A DNA stretch of 46,557 bases from Phycisphaeraceae bacterium (lineage in GTDB: Bacteria; Planctomycetota; Phycisphaerae; Phycisphaerales; Phycisphaeraceae), in assembly GCA_028280965.1 (NCBI GenBank), contig JANQKT010000076.1, forward strand, positions 1 to 46,557. The letters run 5' to 3'. A program made the translations under genes and the position numbers. Below, piece after piece: positions 8,383 to 16,741 of the stretch. The stretch's first letter is position 1; every line of letters begins with the position of its first letter. The notes under the pieces are model-generated. The model had not been told where the DNA came from. It searched no databases and saw only the letters and a list, made by a program, of their open reading frames with translations.

Positions 8383-9918
8383 ATGCCATCCGCCCCCACA
8401 CAACCCGACATCGCTTCGGTCGCCTTTGTCTCGCTGGGCTGCCCGAAGAACCTGGTGGACTCGGAGAAGATGCTGGGGCTGCTCGCCGAGGACGGGATCA
8501 CGCCCGTGCCGGCGGACCTGATGGACGAGGGCGCCGCCGACGCGGTGGTCATCAACACCTGCGGGTTCCTCGAGGCGTCCAAGATCGAGTCGATCGACGA
8601 GATCAACCAGGCCGCCGAGCTGAAGAAACAGGGCAAGGTCAAGCGTGTCGTCGTCGCGGGGTGTTTGGTCCAGCGGCACAAGGCGAAGATGCTCGAGTGG
8701 TGCCCGGACATCGACGCGATGGTCGGCGTGTTCGACCGCGACCGCATCGTCACCGCCGTGCGCGGCCCCCGGAATTCGGCCGCGGCGAATGAGGCGTTGA
8801 AAGAGACCTCGATCGAGCTGCCCGTCTACAGTTCCATCGCCACTAACGCCACGATCGCCAAACAAAACCGCGACATCGCCGGCGGCACCGAACTCGGCTA
8901 CTTCGAGTCCGACAACGCCCGCCTGCGGCTGACCCCCCGCCACTACGCCTACCTGCGCATCTCCGAGGGCTGCAACCAGGGCTGCGCCTTCTGCACAATC
9001 CCCTCGATCCGCGGACGCATGCGCTCCAAACCCGTCGAGCGCATCCTCGCCGAGGCGGCCGAGCTGTTTAACGACGGCTCGTTCGAGCTGTCGCTCATCG
9101 GTCAGGACACCACCTCGTTTGGCGAAGACATCGGCTACGGCGCAGGCCTGTCGGGCATGCTCACCGAGCTCGACCAACTCGCCTCCCAATTCGGCGGGGC
9201 GTGGCTGCGCCTGATGTACGCCTACCCATCCTGCTTCACCGACGGGATGATCGGCACGATCGCACAGCTACAACACGTGCTGCCCTACATCGACATGCCG
9301 CTGCAGCACATCAACGACGAGGTGCTCGACAACATGCGCCGCAAGACCAGCCGTAAGCTGATCGAGACGCTGCTCGGCAAGCTGCGTGACCGGATCCCTG
9401 GTATGACGATCCGCACGACCTTTATCTCCGGCTACCCCGGCGAGACCGACGTGCAGCACCAGGAACTTGTCGATTTCGTCAGGGACTTCGGCTTCGACAA
9501 CATGGGCGTGTTCCCCTACTCGCCCGAGCCGGGCACCAAGGCCGGCGCCGCTCATGCGAAGCACGCGATCCCGGACAATGTGATCCAGGCGCGCATCGAC
9601 GAGCTGATGGGCACGCAGCAAGAGGTCGTGTTTGCCCGCAACGAGGCGCTCGCCGAGGAAGGCCGGGCGTTTGAGGTGCTGATCGACGACGAATTCGCCG
9701 AGGTCGAGTACGAGGGCATCAAGGCCCCGATGACGCGCTACGCCGGGCGGACCTACCAGCAGGCACCCGACATCGACACGACGACCTACGTGGACACGAA
9801 ACAGACGCTCGCGCCCGGCGAGCTGGTCCGCTGCCAGATCGTGGACAGCGGAGACTACGACCTGATCGCCCGGCCGGTAGACGAGCTCGAGGGCACGGTG
9901 TCGCTGCCGGTGCTTTGA
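8383..9918 (+). CDS. rimO: Ribosomal protein S12 methylthiotransferase RimO
   Basis: 511 residues. A radical-SAM enzyme that adds a methylthio group to the conserved Asp of ribosomal protein S12. Domains: the N-terminal MTTase domain with cysteines at 20, 60 and 94 (SLGCPKN, INTCGFLEASK, VAGC) that hold one 4Fe-4S cluster; the radical-SAM domain with CNQGCAFC (197-204) binding the SAM cluster, followed by IPSIRGRMRSKP; and a C-terminal TRAM domain from about 440. SLGCPKNLVDSE and FLEASKIESID are RimO rather than MiaB characters. It is longer than the usual ~440 residues owing to an insertion between the first two domains (about 130-180). It starts 11 bases after the ZIP gene. Confidence 0.96.
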   Translation: MPSAPTQPDIASVAFVSLGCPKNLVDSEKMLGLLAEDGITPVPADLMDEGAADAVVINTCGFLEASKIESIDEINQAAELKKQGKVKRVVVAGCLVQRHKAKMLEWCPDIDAMVGVFDRDRIVTAVRGPRNSAAANEALKETSIELPVYSSIATNATIAKQNRDIAGGTELGYFESDNARLRLTPRHYAYLRISEGCNQGCAFCTIPSIRGRMRSKPVERILAEAAELFNDGSFELSLIGQDTTSFGEDIGYGAGLSGMLTELDQLASQFGGAWLRLMYAYPSCFTDGMIGTIAQLQHVLPYIDMPLQHINDEVLDNMRRKTSRKLIETLLGKLRDRIPGMTIRTTFISGYPGETDVQHQELVDFVRDFGFDNMGVFPYSPEPGTKAGAAHAKHAIPDNVIQARIDELMGTQQEVVFARNEALAEEGRAFEVLIDDEFAEVEYEGIKAPMTRYAGRTYQQAPDIDTTTYVDTKQTLAPGELVRCQIVDSGDYDLIARPVDELEGTVSLPVL

Positions 9919-9929
9919 TAGAGCAATCA

Positions 9930-10023
9930 GGGGGACAGGCGTTCCTGCCTGTCGTTCGGCACAGCCGGCAAAATATTCGGGTCAGGCCTTCGGCCTTTTG
10001 ACAGGCAGGAATGCCTGTCCCCC
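9930..10023. repeat. Dispersed ~94-bp REP-like element, copy B
   Basis: Arms 9930-9953 and 10000-10023 are 24-base reverse complements with one mismatch (GGGGGACAGGC...CCTGCCTGTC). The centre contains GTTCGGCACAGCCGGC. It is the same family as the 1966-2060 element, in the opposite orientation, and sits just downstream of rimO. Confidence 0.88.
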
Positions 10024-10156
10024 TCAGTATCCTCCGTGCAGTCCCCTTCCACCCCTGCGAAACCGCATGACCTGAACCGCCGGGTTGGTGAATCCGTTGC
10101 GCCCGCTCTTGGCGCACGCGTTTTCTGTGATAGCTTTACAGGGCTGGAACCAAACG

Positions 10157-10711
10157 ATGCCTAACGACACACCTACGCCCGCACAATCGCTGCAACCGGC
10201 ACGACCGGGAGGCGGTCGCGTGGCCGGGCGGATCCGGCGTCGGGTCCGCCGACGTCCGATAACTCAAAGCCGATCTGACCGCCCCGTCGAATCTCCCAGG
10301 CTGCGACTGGTCGGCAGCGCGGCACCGGACATGAAGCCGCCCAGCGAGAACCCCACGCCGATCCACGGCGCGACCGACCCGCGCTGGGTGCTGGCGATCC
10401 GCACGGCCGAGTCGCTGGAGGGCGATGTCCTCCCGCCTGCCAAACGCGAGGTCCTCATGGCCACCGGCAAGCGCATGGGGCTGACGGCGTTCGACTGCTC
10501 GCTGATCCTCGCGATCGTGCAGGACCGCGCCCGCCGAGGCATCGCGCCCGAGCAGTGCCCGGCGGCGAGCGAGTCGCAGCTCGCGCTGGTCCCGCTCCCG
10601 CAGCAGCGCCCGCTGTTCGGCACGCTCACCGAGAAGCCCGGGCAGGCCATCCTGCTCGCCGCGGGGATGCTGGCGCTCCAAGCGCTGTTGATGTGGGTGT
10701 GGCTGGGCTAG
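10157..10711 (+). CDS. Hypothetical protein with one C-terminal membrane anchor
   Basis: 184 residues, not recognised. The first 75 residues are basic and disordered (GRIRRRVRRRP). A folded helical region follows at about 80-135 (PRWVLAIRTAESLEGDVLPPAKREVLMATGKRMGLT shortened here; the core is VLAIRTAESLEGD and GKRMGLTAFDCSL). The protein ends with a single hydrophobic helix (AILLAAGMLALQALLMWVWL), so it looks tail-anchored with the bulk in the cytoplasm. I chose ATG 10157, which lies close after GGGCTGGAACC; an upstream in-frame ATG at 10085 is possible. It converges with the peroxiredoxin-like gene 39 bases away. No function can be assigned. Confidence 0.65.
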   Translation: MPNDTPTPAQSLQPARPGGGRVAGRIRRRVRRRPITQSRSDRPVESPRLRLVGSAAPDMKPPSENPTPIHGATDPRWVLAIRTAESLEGDVLPPAKREVLMATGKRMGLTAFDCSLILAIVQDRARRGIAPEQCPAASESQLALVPLPQQRPLFGTLTEKPGQAILLAAGMLALQALLMWVWLG

Positions 10712-10750
10712 ATCGGGCCCGCACAGGCCGCTCTATCACGGAGGGTTGAT

Positions 10751-11383
10751 TCAATACCCGCCCGGCCGACGGCGCTGCCGCGTCGCGCGCTCGGCGGGCT
10801 TGTCATCCAGCACCGCCAGCACCTCCGCAGGCGTCGCGCGGCCGGCGGGGCTGTTGCTGACCTTGGCGAAGCGCACCTCGCGGTCGCCCTGACCGATCAC
10901 GAAAGTCGCGGGGTAGGCGGTGTTCGTGCCCTTGTCCCAGCGGATCCCGTAGCGGTTGGTGAGCTCGAAGTCGGGATCGACCAGCAGCGAATAGTGGCCG
11001 GGCAGATTACTGCCGGCGATGAACGCTCTGGCGTAGTTGTTCAGGTCCTCGGCCGGGCCGGGGTAGATGAAGACCACCCGCGCGCCGCGCTGCTCGAACG
11101 CCTCGGCCTCGCTGAGCAGCCCGCCGACCTGCCGCGTGCAAAGCGGGCACTGCTTGCCGATGTACCCGCGCAGCACGACCAGCACGACAGGCCCGTCGGC
11201 GGACAGGCGCCGCAGCGAGTGCGTCTTGCCGTCCAGGTCCTTGAGCGCGAAGCTCGGCGCGGTTTCACCAACGGCCGGCCGGGCCGGGCCGGCCTGCTCG
11301 GTGCCATGGGTCACGCAGCCGGCCGCCAGCAGCAGCAAGGCGATGAACGGGACGGCAAGAAACGACAGGCGCGGCGTAGTCAT
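10751..11383 (-). CDS. Peroxiredoxin-like (AhpC/TSA, thioredoxin-fold) lipoprotein
   Basis: 210 residues. The signal peptide ends in the lipobox LLAAGC, so the protein is exported and lipid-anchored. The mature part is a thioredoxin fold of the redoxin/AhpC-TSA type: GETAPSFALKDLDGKTHSL, then VVLVVLRGYIGKQCPLCTRQVG with a CPLC active site, VVFIYPGP, YSLLVDPDFELTNRYGI and YPATFVI (the cis-Pro region). Such proteins reduce peroxides or act as envelope thiol oxidoreductases; which of the two cannot be read from sequence. I chose ATG 11383 because the frame from 11428 adds 15 residues that spoil the signal peptide. It has no operon partner. Confidence 0.82.
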   Translation of the reverse strand: MTTPRLSFLAVPFIALLLLAAGCVTHGTEQAGPARPAVGETAPSFALKDLDGKTHSLRRLSADGPVVLVVLRGYIGKQCPLCTRQVGGLLSEAEAFEQRGARVVFIYPGPAEDLNNYARAFIAGSNLPGHYSLLVDPDFELTNRYGIRWDKGTNTAYPATFVIGQGDREVRFAKVSNSPAGRATPAEVLAVLDDKPAERATRQRRRPGGY

Positions 11384-11501
11384 CGTACGGCTCCATGAGA
11401 AAAGAACGGTCAGCCTAGGCATAAGCAACCCCGACGGGCCACGGGATATTCCAATGCGCGGCGGGAATAGCGCGTGATCAACGGATACTCATGATTGACA
11501 C

Positions 11502-11567
11502 GGGAGGGCGAGGCCCCCGCCGAGCCGCGAATCACAGGAAGCGCGGCTCGGCGGAGGCTCGCCCTCC
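11502..11567. repeat. Inverted repeat of GGGAGGGCGAG type downstream of the glycan locus
   Basis: The left arm 11502-11529 (GGGAGGGCGAGGC...GAGCCGCG) pairs with 11542-11567 over about 27 bases with one indel and a short loop. It lies 14 bases past the stop of the last glycan-locus gene and could act as a 3' hairpin for its mRNA, but there is no T-run. A shorter relative is at 21336-21360. Confidence 0.8.
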
Positions 11568-11580
11568 CAGCCGTTGCCGC

Positions 11581-13017
11581 TCAGACCTTCATGCCCGCCA
11601 TCATCTTAAACGTGCCCCAGAGGATGTAGCAGTCCATCTTCCACGAGGCGTTCTCGACGTAGTGGATGTCGTAGCGGATCCACTCCTGGAAGTCCATGCC
11701 CGGCTCGCGCGAACGTTTGACCTGCCAGAGGCCCGTGATGCCCGGGCGGACCGAGAGCCGCGCCTCGCGCCAGGCGGGGCTGTACTGGTTTTCCTTGTAC
11801 GGGCTCGGGCGCGGGCCGACCACCGACATCTGCCCGAGCAGGACGTTGAAGAACTGCGGCAGCTCGTCGATATTGGTCTTGCGCATGAACCGGCCCATAC
11901 GCGTGATGCGCGGGTCGTTCTCGATAAAGAACTGCGGGCCGTCGGCCTGGTTCTCTTCTTCAAGCTGCTGCTTGATCTCGTCGGCGTTGTTGAACATCGT
12001 GCGGAACTTGAGGCAGGGGAACTCCTTGCCGCCCATCGACTCGCGGTGGTGGGCGAAGAAGAACGGCCGGCCGTCCTCGAGGTAGATCAGCAGCATCAGC
12101 AGCGGGTAGAACGGCAGCGTGCACGCGAGCATGACCAGCGCGAAGGCGAAATCGAACAGGCGCTTGGAGACGCGGTAGAAAGACCGGCGGGTCGAGCGCC
12201 GCTGGGTGTCGGCGAAGTGCTCGGTCGGCTCGATCGCGTTCCACTCCAGCCGGTCCACCGCGGGGCGCAGCTCGGGCTTGTCCCAGAGCACGGCCGGGCC
12301 GACGACCGACGCGATGCCTTCCAGTTCCCGGCCCGTGCCGACCCAGACCGGGCCGACGAAGCGCGTGTCGTGGCGGGCCGAGGCGGAGCGGTCGCTCCAG
12401 ACCTCGCCGGCCAGGCGGTGGGCGCGGGGGATCGTGGCGTCGGGGCGTTGCCAGATATGCACCAGCTCGTGGACGAACTCGCTGACGTGCCGGTCGTCGC
12501 GGCGGTTGAATACACAGCCGTCCACCGAGATCGTTGTGCGCTGGTGCGCGGGGATGGATCGGCGGAGGCTGCGCCAGGCCTCGCGCGGCTGCCCGCCGAC
12601 CTGCCACTGCCGGGCGATCTCCTCGTGCGCGGTCACGGCGACGCGCCCGAGGCGGAAGTCGATCTGCCGGTACATGCGCTCGAAGCGGACGAAGTTGTCC
12701 TGGTCGTCGGTGATGACGCGCTCGCGGTAGCCGGGGTCGTGCGTGTCGTGGATGCGCGCGAACAGGACCTGCGGCCTCAGCCAGCTCAGCGTGTCGATCA
12801 GCCGGCCCATGCGGAAGATAGACAGCGAGTCGGGGTCGGTCAGCAGATAGAGCTCGGCGTGCTTGACGATCTCCGAGGCCTCGCCCTGCCGGACCACCTG
12901 CACGCCGCGGGCGGCCCAGAACCGGTCGTGCAGCATGATCGGGTCCAGGCCCCAGACGGTAGGCAGCTCGCCGTCGCGCGGCGGCGTGGCGGGTTGGGTG
13001 TCGGCGGGGGTGATCAT
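11581..13017 (-). CDS. Polyprenyl-phosphate sugar-1-phosphate transferase with an extra N-terminal domain
   Basis: 478 residues. The C-terminal ~195 residues are a bacterial sugar transferase (PF02397): a membrane helix FAFALVMLACTLPFYPLLMLL shortened here to its start at 289, then LKFRTM (337-341), DELPQFFNVLLGQMSVVGPRP (key residues D384, E385, P387 and the SVVGPRP motif at 398-404) and RPGITGLWQV (424-433). This domain starts glycan assembly by loading the first sugar phosphate on undecaprenyl phosphate. Residues 1-280 are unusual: no WbaP/WcaJ-type membrane helices, but a soluble region ending in hexapeptide-like strands (FVGPVWVG, ASVVGPAVLWD). I chose ATG 13017; longer frames run through a REP-like repeat and into the next gene. 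Last gene of the locus. Confidence 0.9.
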   Translation of the reverse strand: MITPADTQPATPPRDGELPTVWGLDPIMLHDRFWAARGVQVVRQGEASEIVKHAELYLLTDPDSLSIFRMGRLIDTLSWLRPQVLFARIHDTHDPGYRERVITDDQDNFVRFERMYRQIDFRLGRVAVTAHEEIARQWQVGGQPREAWRSLRRSIPAHQRTTISVDGCVFNRRDDRHVSEFVHELVHIWQRPDATIPRAHRLAGEVWSDRSASARHDTRFVGPVWVGTGRELEGIASVVGPAVLWDKPELRPAVDRLEWNAIEPTEHFADTQRRSTRRSFYRVSKRLFDFAFALVMLACTLPFYPLLMLLIYLEDGRPFFFAHHRESMGGKEFPCLKFRTMFNNADEIKQQLEEENQADGPQFFIENDPRITRMGRFMRKTNIDELPQFFNVLLGQMSVVGPRPSPYKENQYSPAWREARLSVRPGITGLWQVKRSREPGMDFQEWIRYDIHYVENASWKMDCYILWGTFKMMAGMKV

Positions 13018-13039
13018 CTCACGATCAAAGGCGTCTTCG

Positions 13040-13132
13040 GTGGGGCGGGCTTCCGGCCTGCCGTTGCGGTGGAATCGCAAAACGAGCGGTTTCGGGCTGG
13101 TTCCCGATCGGCAGGCAGGATGCCCGCCCCAC
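13040..13132. repeat. REP-like element, copy C (GTGGGGCGGGC arms)
   Basis: Arms 13040-13063 and 13109-13132 are 24-base inverted repeats with two mismatches. The architecture (palindromic arms, about 45-base centre) matches copies A and B although the arm sequence differs. It separates the BY-kinase gene from the sugar transferase gene inside the locus. Confidence 0.8.
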
Positions 13133-13150
13133 TCGATCAATCGATTCGTT

Positions 13151-15595
13151 TCAATCCGTGTCTTCGCGGTCGGTGCCGTTGCGCGAGCCGTTGGGGTGCA
13201 CGGCCGCGCCGTTGCTGCTGCCGGCGGGGTTCTCGTCCTCGTCGCTGAAGCTCGCCACCGCCGTGCCCAGGGGGCCGAGGCGCGCGGTCCGGGTCTGGTC
13301 CAGGCGCGCCTTGCGCACGCCGCGGCTGGCCCGGCGGTCCTGGCTGACCGCCGAGGCGTAGGAGGTGTGCGCGAGGTCGCGGTCCAGCGCGTGGTTGAAC
13401 ACGACGCCCGCGACGTTGGCGCGCACCGAGCGGAGCTGCGCGAGCGTGCGCGCCGCCAGCGACTTGTTGTCCCCACGCGAGACGATCAGGATCGTCGCGT
13501 CGGCCTCGGCGGCGGCGATGGACGCCTCGAGCGAGCCGAGCACCGGGCCGGTGTCGATCAGCACGATATCGAACGCCTCGCGCGCCTGGCGGACCAGCTC
13601 GCGGATCGCGGCGGGCGAGAGCTTGCTCGCGTCCGAGGGCCTGGCCCGGCCGACCGGCAGGATGAAGAAGTTGTCCACGTCCGTCGCCGCCACGCACGAA
13701 CGCAGGCGCGAGGGCGAGCACGCATCGAGCACGCCCAGCGCGGTGTCGCGCTGCAAGCGGACCGCGGTGTCCAGCTGGTCCTGGTCCATCAGGCCCTGCT
13801 CGAGCAGCAGCTGATCCAGCGGCCGGGCGCCCGCGGTCGCCTGGGTCAGCGCGCCGGCGAGGTCGGCCTGGTCGATCAGGTTTTGCCGGCGGATCACCGC
13901 GTCCAGCGGCTCGTGCACGACCGTGCCCATGCGGCGCGACAGGCCGGCGCCGACCAGGTCGCAGTCGATCACGAGCGTGCGCACGCCCGAGGCGGCGAAC
14001 GACATGCCCAGCGCCGTCGCCAACGAGCTCTTGCCCGAGCCGGCGGCGGGGCTGGTGATCGAGAACACGCGGTTGGACCCGCCGATCTGCAGGAGCGTGC
14101 GGATGTGGTGCACGCAGTGGGCGGCGGTCTCCGCGTCCTCGGGGTCTTTCAGGCTCGCCGGCAGCGTCGGCAGGATGCCCAGCACGTTGGTGTCCGGCAG
14201 GCCCGCGGTGGTGTCCTCGACGTGGCGCAGCCGGCGGTCCATCAGGCCCACGGCCATCACCAGGCCGAAGCCGATGAAGAACCCGGCGATCGCGCCGACC
14301 CCGGCCATCTGCTTGCGCTTGTCCGCGTTCCACGGCTCGGTCGGCGTCGCGGCGGGCGGGCCGATCTCGATCCGCGAGATGTTCTCCTGGGCGAGCAGCT
14401 CCTGCGAGGCCTTGAAGTTCCTGATCTTGTCTTCGGTCGAGGTGATGCTTTCCTTGTTGTCGGCACGCCGACGCTCGAGCGCCGCTACCGAGTTGAGCTT
14501 GGTCGTCAGGTCGGCGACCTGGGCGTTCAGCTCTTCTACCTTCTCGAGGATGACCTGCCGCTTGGCCATCAACTCCTCGATCCGCGCGGGCAGCCGCTCC
14601 TCGACCAGCTGGGCCGCGTCACGGGACCACTCGTCTTCGAGCTCGGCGATGTCACGGTCAACCAGCGCGAGCCGGCGGCGTTCCTGCTGGACCGCCCGGT
14701 TCTGCTCCCCCCAGCCGTAGACCTCACGCATCGTCACCAGCCGCTGCTCGATCGCCTGCTTGTTCTCGAGCAATTCCACCATCTCCGGGTCCTGGAGCAT
14801 CAGCTCCTGGATCGTGGCCGGGTCCGCGTTCTCGCGCAGGTTTCTGAAGGGCTTGAGGATGAGGTCGATCTCGTTGAGCTCGAACTCGAAGTTGGTCAGC
14901 AGCGTCTCGAAGATCTGCCGCCGGGTACGCAGGCCGTCGGCGCTCTCGTCGGGCAGCGCCTGCTTGATCTGCGCGTCGATCCCGGCACGCTCTTTTTCCA
15001 GCTCGGCCTTGCGGTCGGTCAGCATCCGCAGGCTTTCGCCGTACTGGTCGGTCGTCTCCTGCCGCTGAAGCTCGCGGTAGGCTTCGAGCAGGGAGTTGAG
15101 ACCCGCGCGCGCCGTCGCCGGGTGCTCGTTGTCGACCGACACGAAGACAATCGTCTCGTTCTTGTCAGGGCTGGAGACCTCGATGCTGCCGGCGAAGTCG
15201 GAGATCGTCACCTCGTCCAGGTGGTCGGGACGCGAGCTGAGGTGCTCCTGCCACTCGGGCTGGCTGAACGCGTTCTCGATGACCTCGAGTGACTTGAGCT
15301 TGCGGCGCTCGCCGTTGACGAAGTTGACGTAGGGCTCGTAGAGCGACAGGTCGGTGATGTTGATCGGGATGTTGCTGTAGTCGTACTTGAAGTCGATGTA
15401 CGAGCGCGCGTTGTAGACGTCTTCCTGGCTGTTGTAGCCGAGGTAGCCGCCGACGGTCGCGAGCACGACGGCGAGCAGGACCGCCCAGTGCCAGCGGCCG
15501 CGCAGGAGGTTGAGCAGCACCATGCGGCGCTGGTTGGCCTCCATCTGCTCCTGGTCATAGGGGTCGGTACTACCGTTGTATGGATCGTTCGGCAT
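13151..15595 (-). CDS. Polysaccharide co-polymerase / BY-kinase (Wzz-Wzc type)
   Basis: 814 residues. Membrane helix 1 (38-54) and helix 2 (431-450, preceded by Pro-rich PPAATPTEP) frame a long periplasmic coiled-coil region (180-400), as in Wzc. The cytoplasmic ATPase has Walker A SPAAGSGKSS (515-524), Walker A' LVIDCD (541-546) and Walker B IVLIDTG (677-683). Such proteins control polymer length and export by cycles of tyrosine autophosphorylation. Two oddities: between A' and B there is an extra segment (about 570-625) with two related helices-and-turn units (LIDQADLAGALTQ, LMDQDQLDTAVRLQ), and the C-terminus has a single Tyr after Walker B (Y746) instead of a Tyr cluster. I prefer ATG 15595, preceded by GAGGTGGGAG; ATG 15646 is the alternative. 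Confidence 0.92.
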   Translation of the reverse strand: MPNDPYNGSTDPYDQEQMEANQRRMVLLNLLRGRWHWAVLLAVVLATVGGYLGYNSQEDVYNARSYIDFKYDYSNIPINITDLSLYEPYVNFVNGERRKLKSLEVIENAFSQPEWQEHLSSRPDHLDEVTISDFAGSIEVSSPDKNETIVFVSVDNEHPATARAGLNSLLEAYRELQRQETTDQYGESLRMLTDRKAELEKERAGIDAQIKQALPDESADGLRTRRQIFETLLTNFEFELNEIDLILKPFRNLRENADPATIQELMLQDPEMVELLENKQAIEQRLVTMREVYGWGEQNRAVQQERRRLALVDRDIAELEDEWSRDAAQLVEERLPARIEELMAKRQVILEKVEELNAQVADLTTKLNSVAALERRRADNKESITSTEDKIRNFKASQELLAQENISRIEIGPPAATPTEPWNADKRKQMAGVGAIAGFFIGFGLVMAVGLMDRRLRHVEDTTAGLPDTNVLGILPTLPASLKDPEDAETAAHCVHHIRTLLQIGGSNRVFSITSPAAGSGKSSLATALGMSFAASGVRTLVIDCDLVGAGLSRRMGTVVHEPLDAVIRRQNLIDQADLAGALTQATAGARPLDQLLLEQGLMDQDQLDTAVRLQRDTALGVLDACSPSRLRSCVAATDVDNFFILPVGRARPSDASKLSPAAIRELVRQAREAFDIVLIDTGPVLGSLEASIAAAEADATILIVSRGDNKSLAARTLAQLRSVRANVAGVVFNHALDRDLAHTSYASAVSQDRRASRGVRKARLDQTRTARLGPLGTAVASFSDEDENPAGSSNGAAVHPNGSRNGTDREDTD

Positions 15596-15803
15596 CGGGG
15601 TCTCGCTCCCACCTCTTTCCCGGATGGGCGGGTCCTGTTGGATCATGATTGTACCCGCAAAGAGGGGTTTTCCTGAATCCCAACCGCGCACCGCTCAACA
15701 CGCGCGGCCAGAGGGATCATCGGCAGGTCTGCGTGAGCGGTTAATGCCCCCGCCGCGGTCTGGCCACCCCGGGCGACCCGGGTTATCGGCCCCGGCACAC
15801 CCG

Positions 15804-16727
15804 CTACCGCGACGCGGACGCCAGGTGGTACTGGTGCACCGGCACCGACGCCCACACCATCACGCGCAGCGCCCCGGCGATCAGCAGGAACGCGAGCAGC
15901 AGCGTCGCCCACTCGGACAACGCCCGGATCAGGTCCGCGGTCATCAACGCCGACCGACCGTCGTACAGCCAGAGCGTCCCGCCCAAGGCCAAAGCGCTGC
16001 ACAGCAGCGCCACCACCGGGCTGATGAGCAGCAGCGACGCGCGCACCAGCGGGCGCATCGGCGAGCCGAACACGAACCCGTAACTGATCAACAGCAGCGA
16101 CAGCATCGTCGGCAGGCCTTTGCAAGCGGTATCCAGCGGCAGCGACGTGCTGCCAACGACCAGGCGCCTCGCGCCGCCGGGGTTGTGACAGAAGACCTCG
16201 ACCCCCACGCCGAACACGCCGTACAGCGACGCGATGACGTAGGCCTCGAACAGCTGGAACGGGGTGGCGATCAGCGCGGCGAGGGTGTAGGGCACAGGCA
16301 CGAGCAGCGGCATCAACAGCCAGGCGGGCAGGAACTGCCTGACAACCGAGTTGCCGGTGCAGGCGAAGATCGTGCCGGCGACGATGAGGACCGCGCCCAG
16401 GTGCCAGGCCGACCGCAGGCCGTAGAGGTGGTGAGCCATGAAGAAGAACTGCAGGCCGGCGAAGAGCACGACCCAGCCGATGCTCGAGCTGCCGGGCCGG
16501 ATGAAGCGGAAGCGCGCCCGCCGGACCCAGATCAGCCAGCACATGATCGGGATGACCAGGACGATCGGGCGGGCGTAGTCGTTGAGGATGGCGGCGGTGG
16601 CCATGTCGTTCCACGCCGGCCAGGTCAGCGCGATCGCCGCTGCAAGCGTCAACGCAAGCCGCACCCCGTCGGAGGACCGCCAACCGTTGCGGGCGAGCAT
16701 CTGGATGGCCTTGGGTTTGTGCTTCAT
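15804..16727 (-). CDS. Exosortase/archaeosortase-family membrane protein (atypical)
   Basis: 307 residues, about eight membrane helices. Exosortases cut PEP-CTERM tails outside the membrane and are usually encoded with exopolysaccharide genes. The best anchor is LDTACKGLPTMLSLLL, matching the ACSG motif with the catalytic Cys at 202, followed by a helix pair (SPVVALLCSALAL) equivalent to the PxAxxxNxxR helix. By eye the Arg of NxxR is Leu246, and I see no His in the expected last loop (DLIRALSEWATLL), so only one residue of the Cys-Arg-His triad is evident. The neighbours (BY-kinase, sugar transferase, WecG family) and the PEP-CTERM gene 18 kb upstream support the family call. The type (for instance XrtU) is not resolved. 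Confidence 0.78.
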   Translation of the reverse strand: MKHKPKAIQMLARNGWRSSDGVRLALTLAAAIALTWPAWNDMATAAILNDYARPIVLVIPIMCWLIWVRRARFRFIRPGSSSIGWVVLFAGLQFFFMAHHLYGLRSAWHLGAVLIVAGTIFACTGNSVVRQFLPAWLLMPLLVPVPYTLAALIATPFQLFEAYVIASLYGVFGVGVEVFCHNPGGARRLVVGSTSLPLDTACKGLPTMLSLLLISYGFVFGSPMRPLVRASLLLISPVVALLCSALALGGTLWLYDGRSALMTADLIRALSEWATLLLAFLLIAGALRVMVWASVPVHQYHLASASR

Positions 16728-16741
16728 GCTCCGGCCGTGTT

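Noticed and set aside
13018..13476. A 153-residue N-terminal extension of the sugar transferase
   Set aside because: It would run through REP-like element C and overlap the 3' end of the BY-kinase gene; the upstream residues are low-complexity Arg/Ala/Thr. ATG 13017 is a better start.
12863..15292. An 809-codon open frame on the plus strand opposite the BY-kinase gene
   Set aside because: It is antisense to a clear Wzc-type protein, is extremely rich in Arg, Ala and Asp/Val, and has no domain. High GC content keeps antisense frames open. The same holds for the long plus-strand frames at 11491-13248, 5328-6920, 18663-20654 and 22015-23754.
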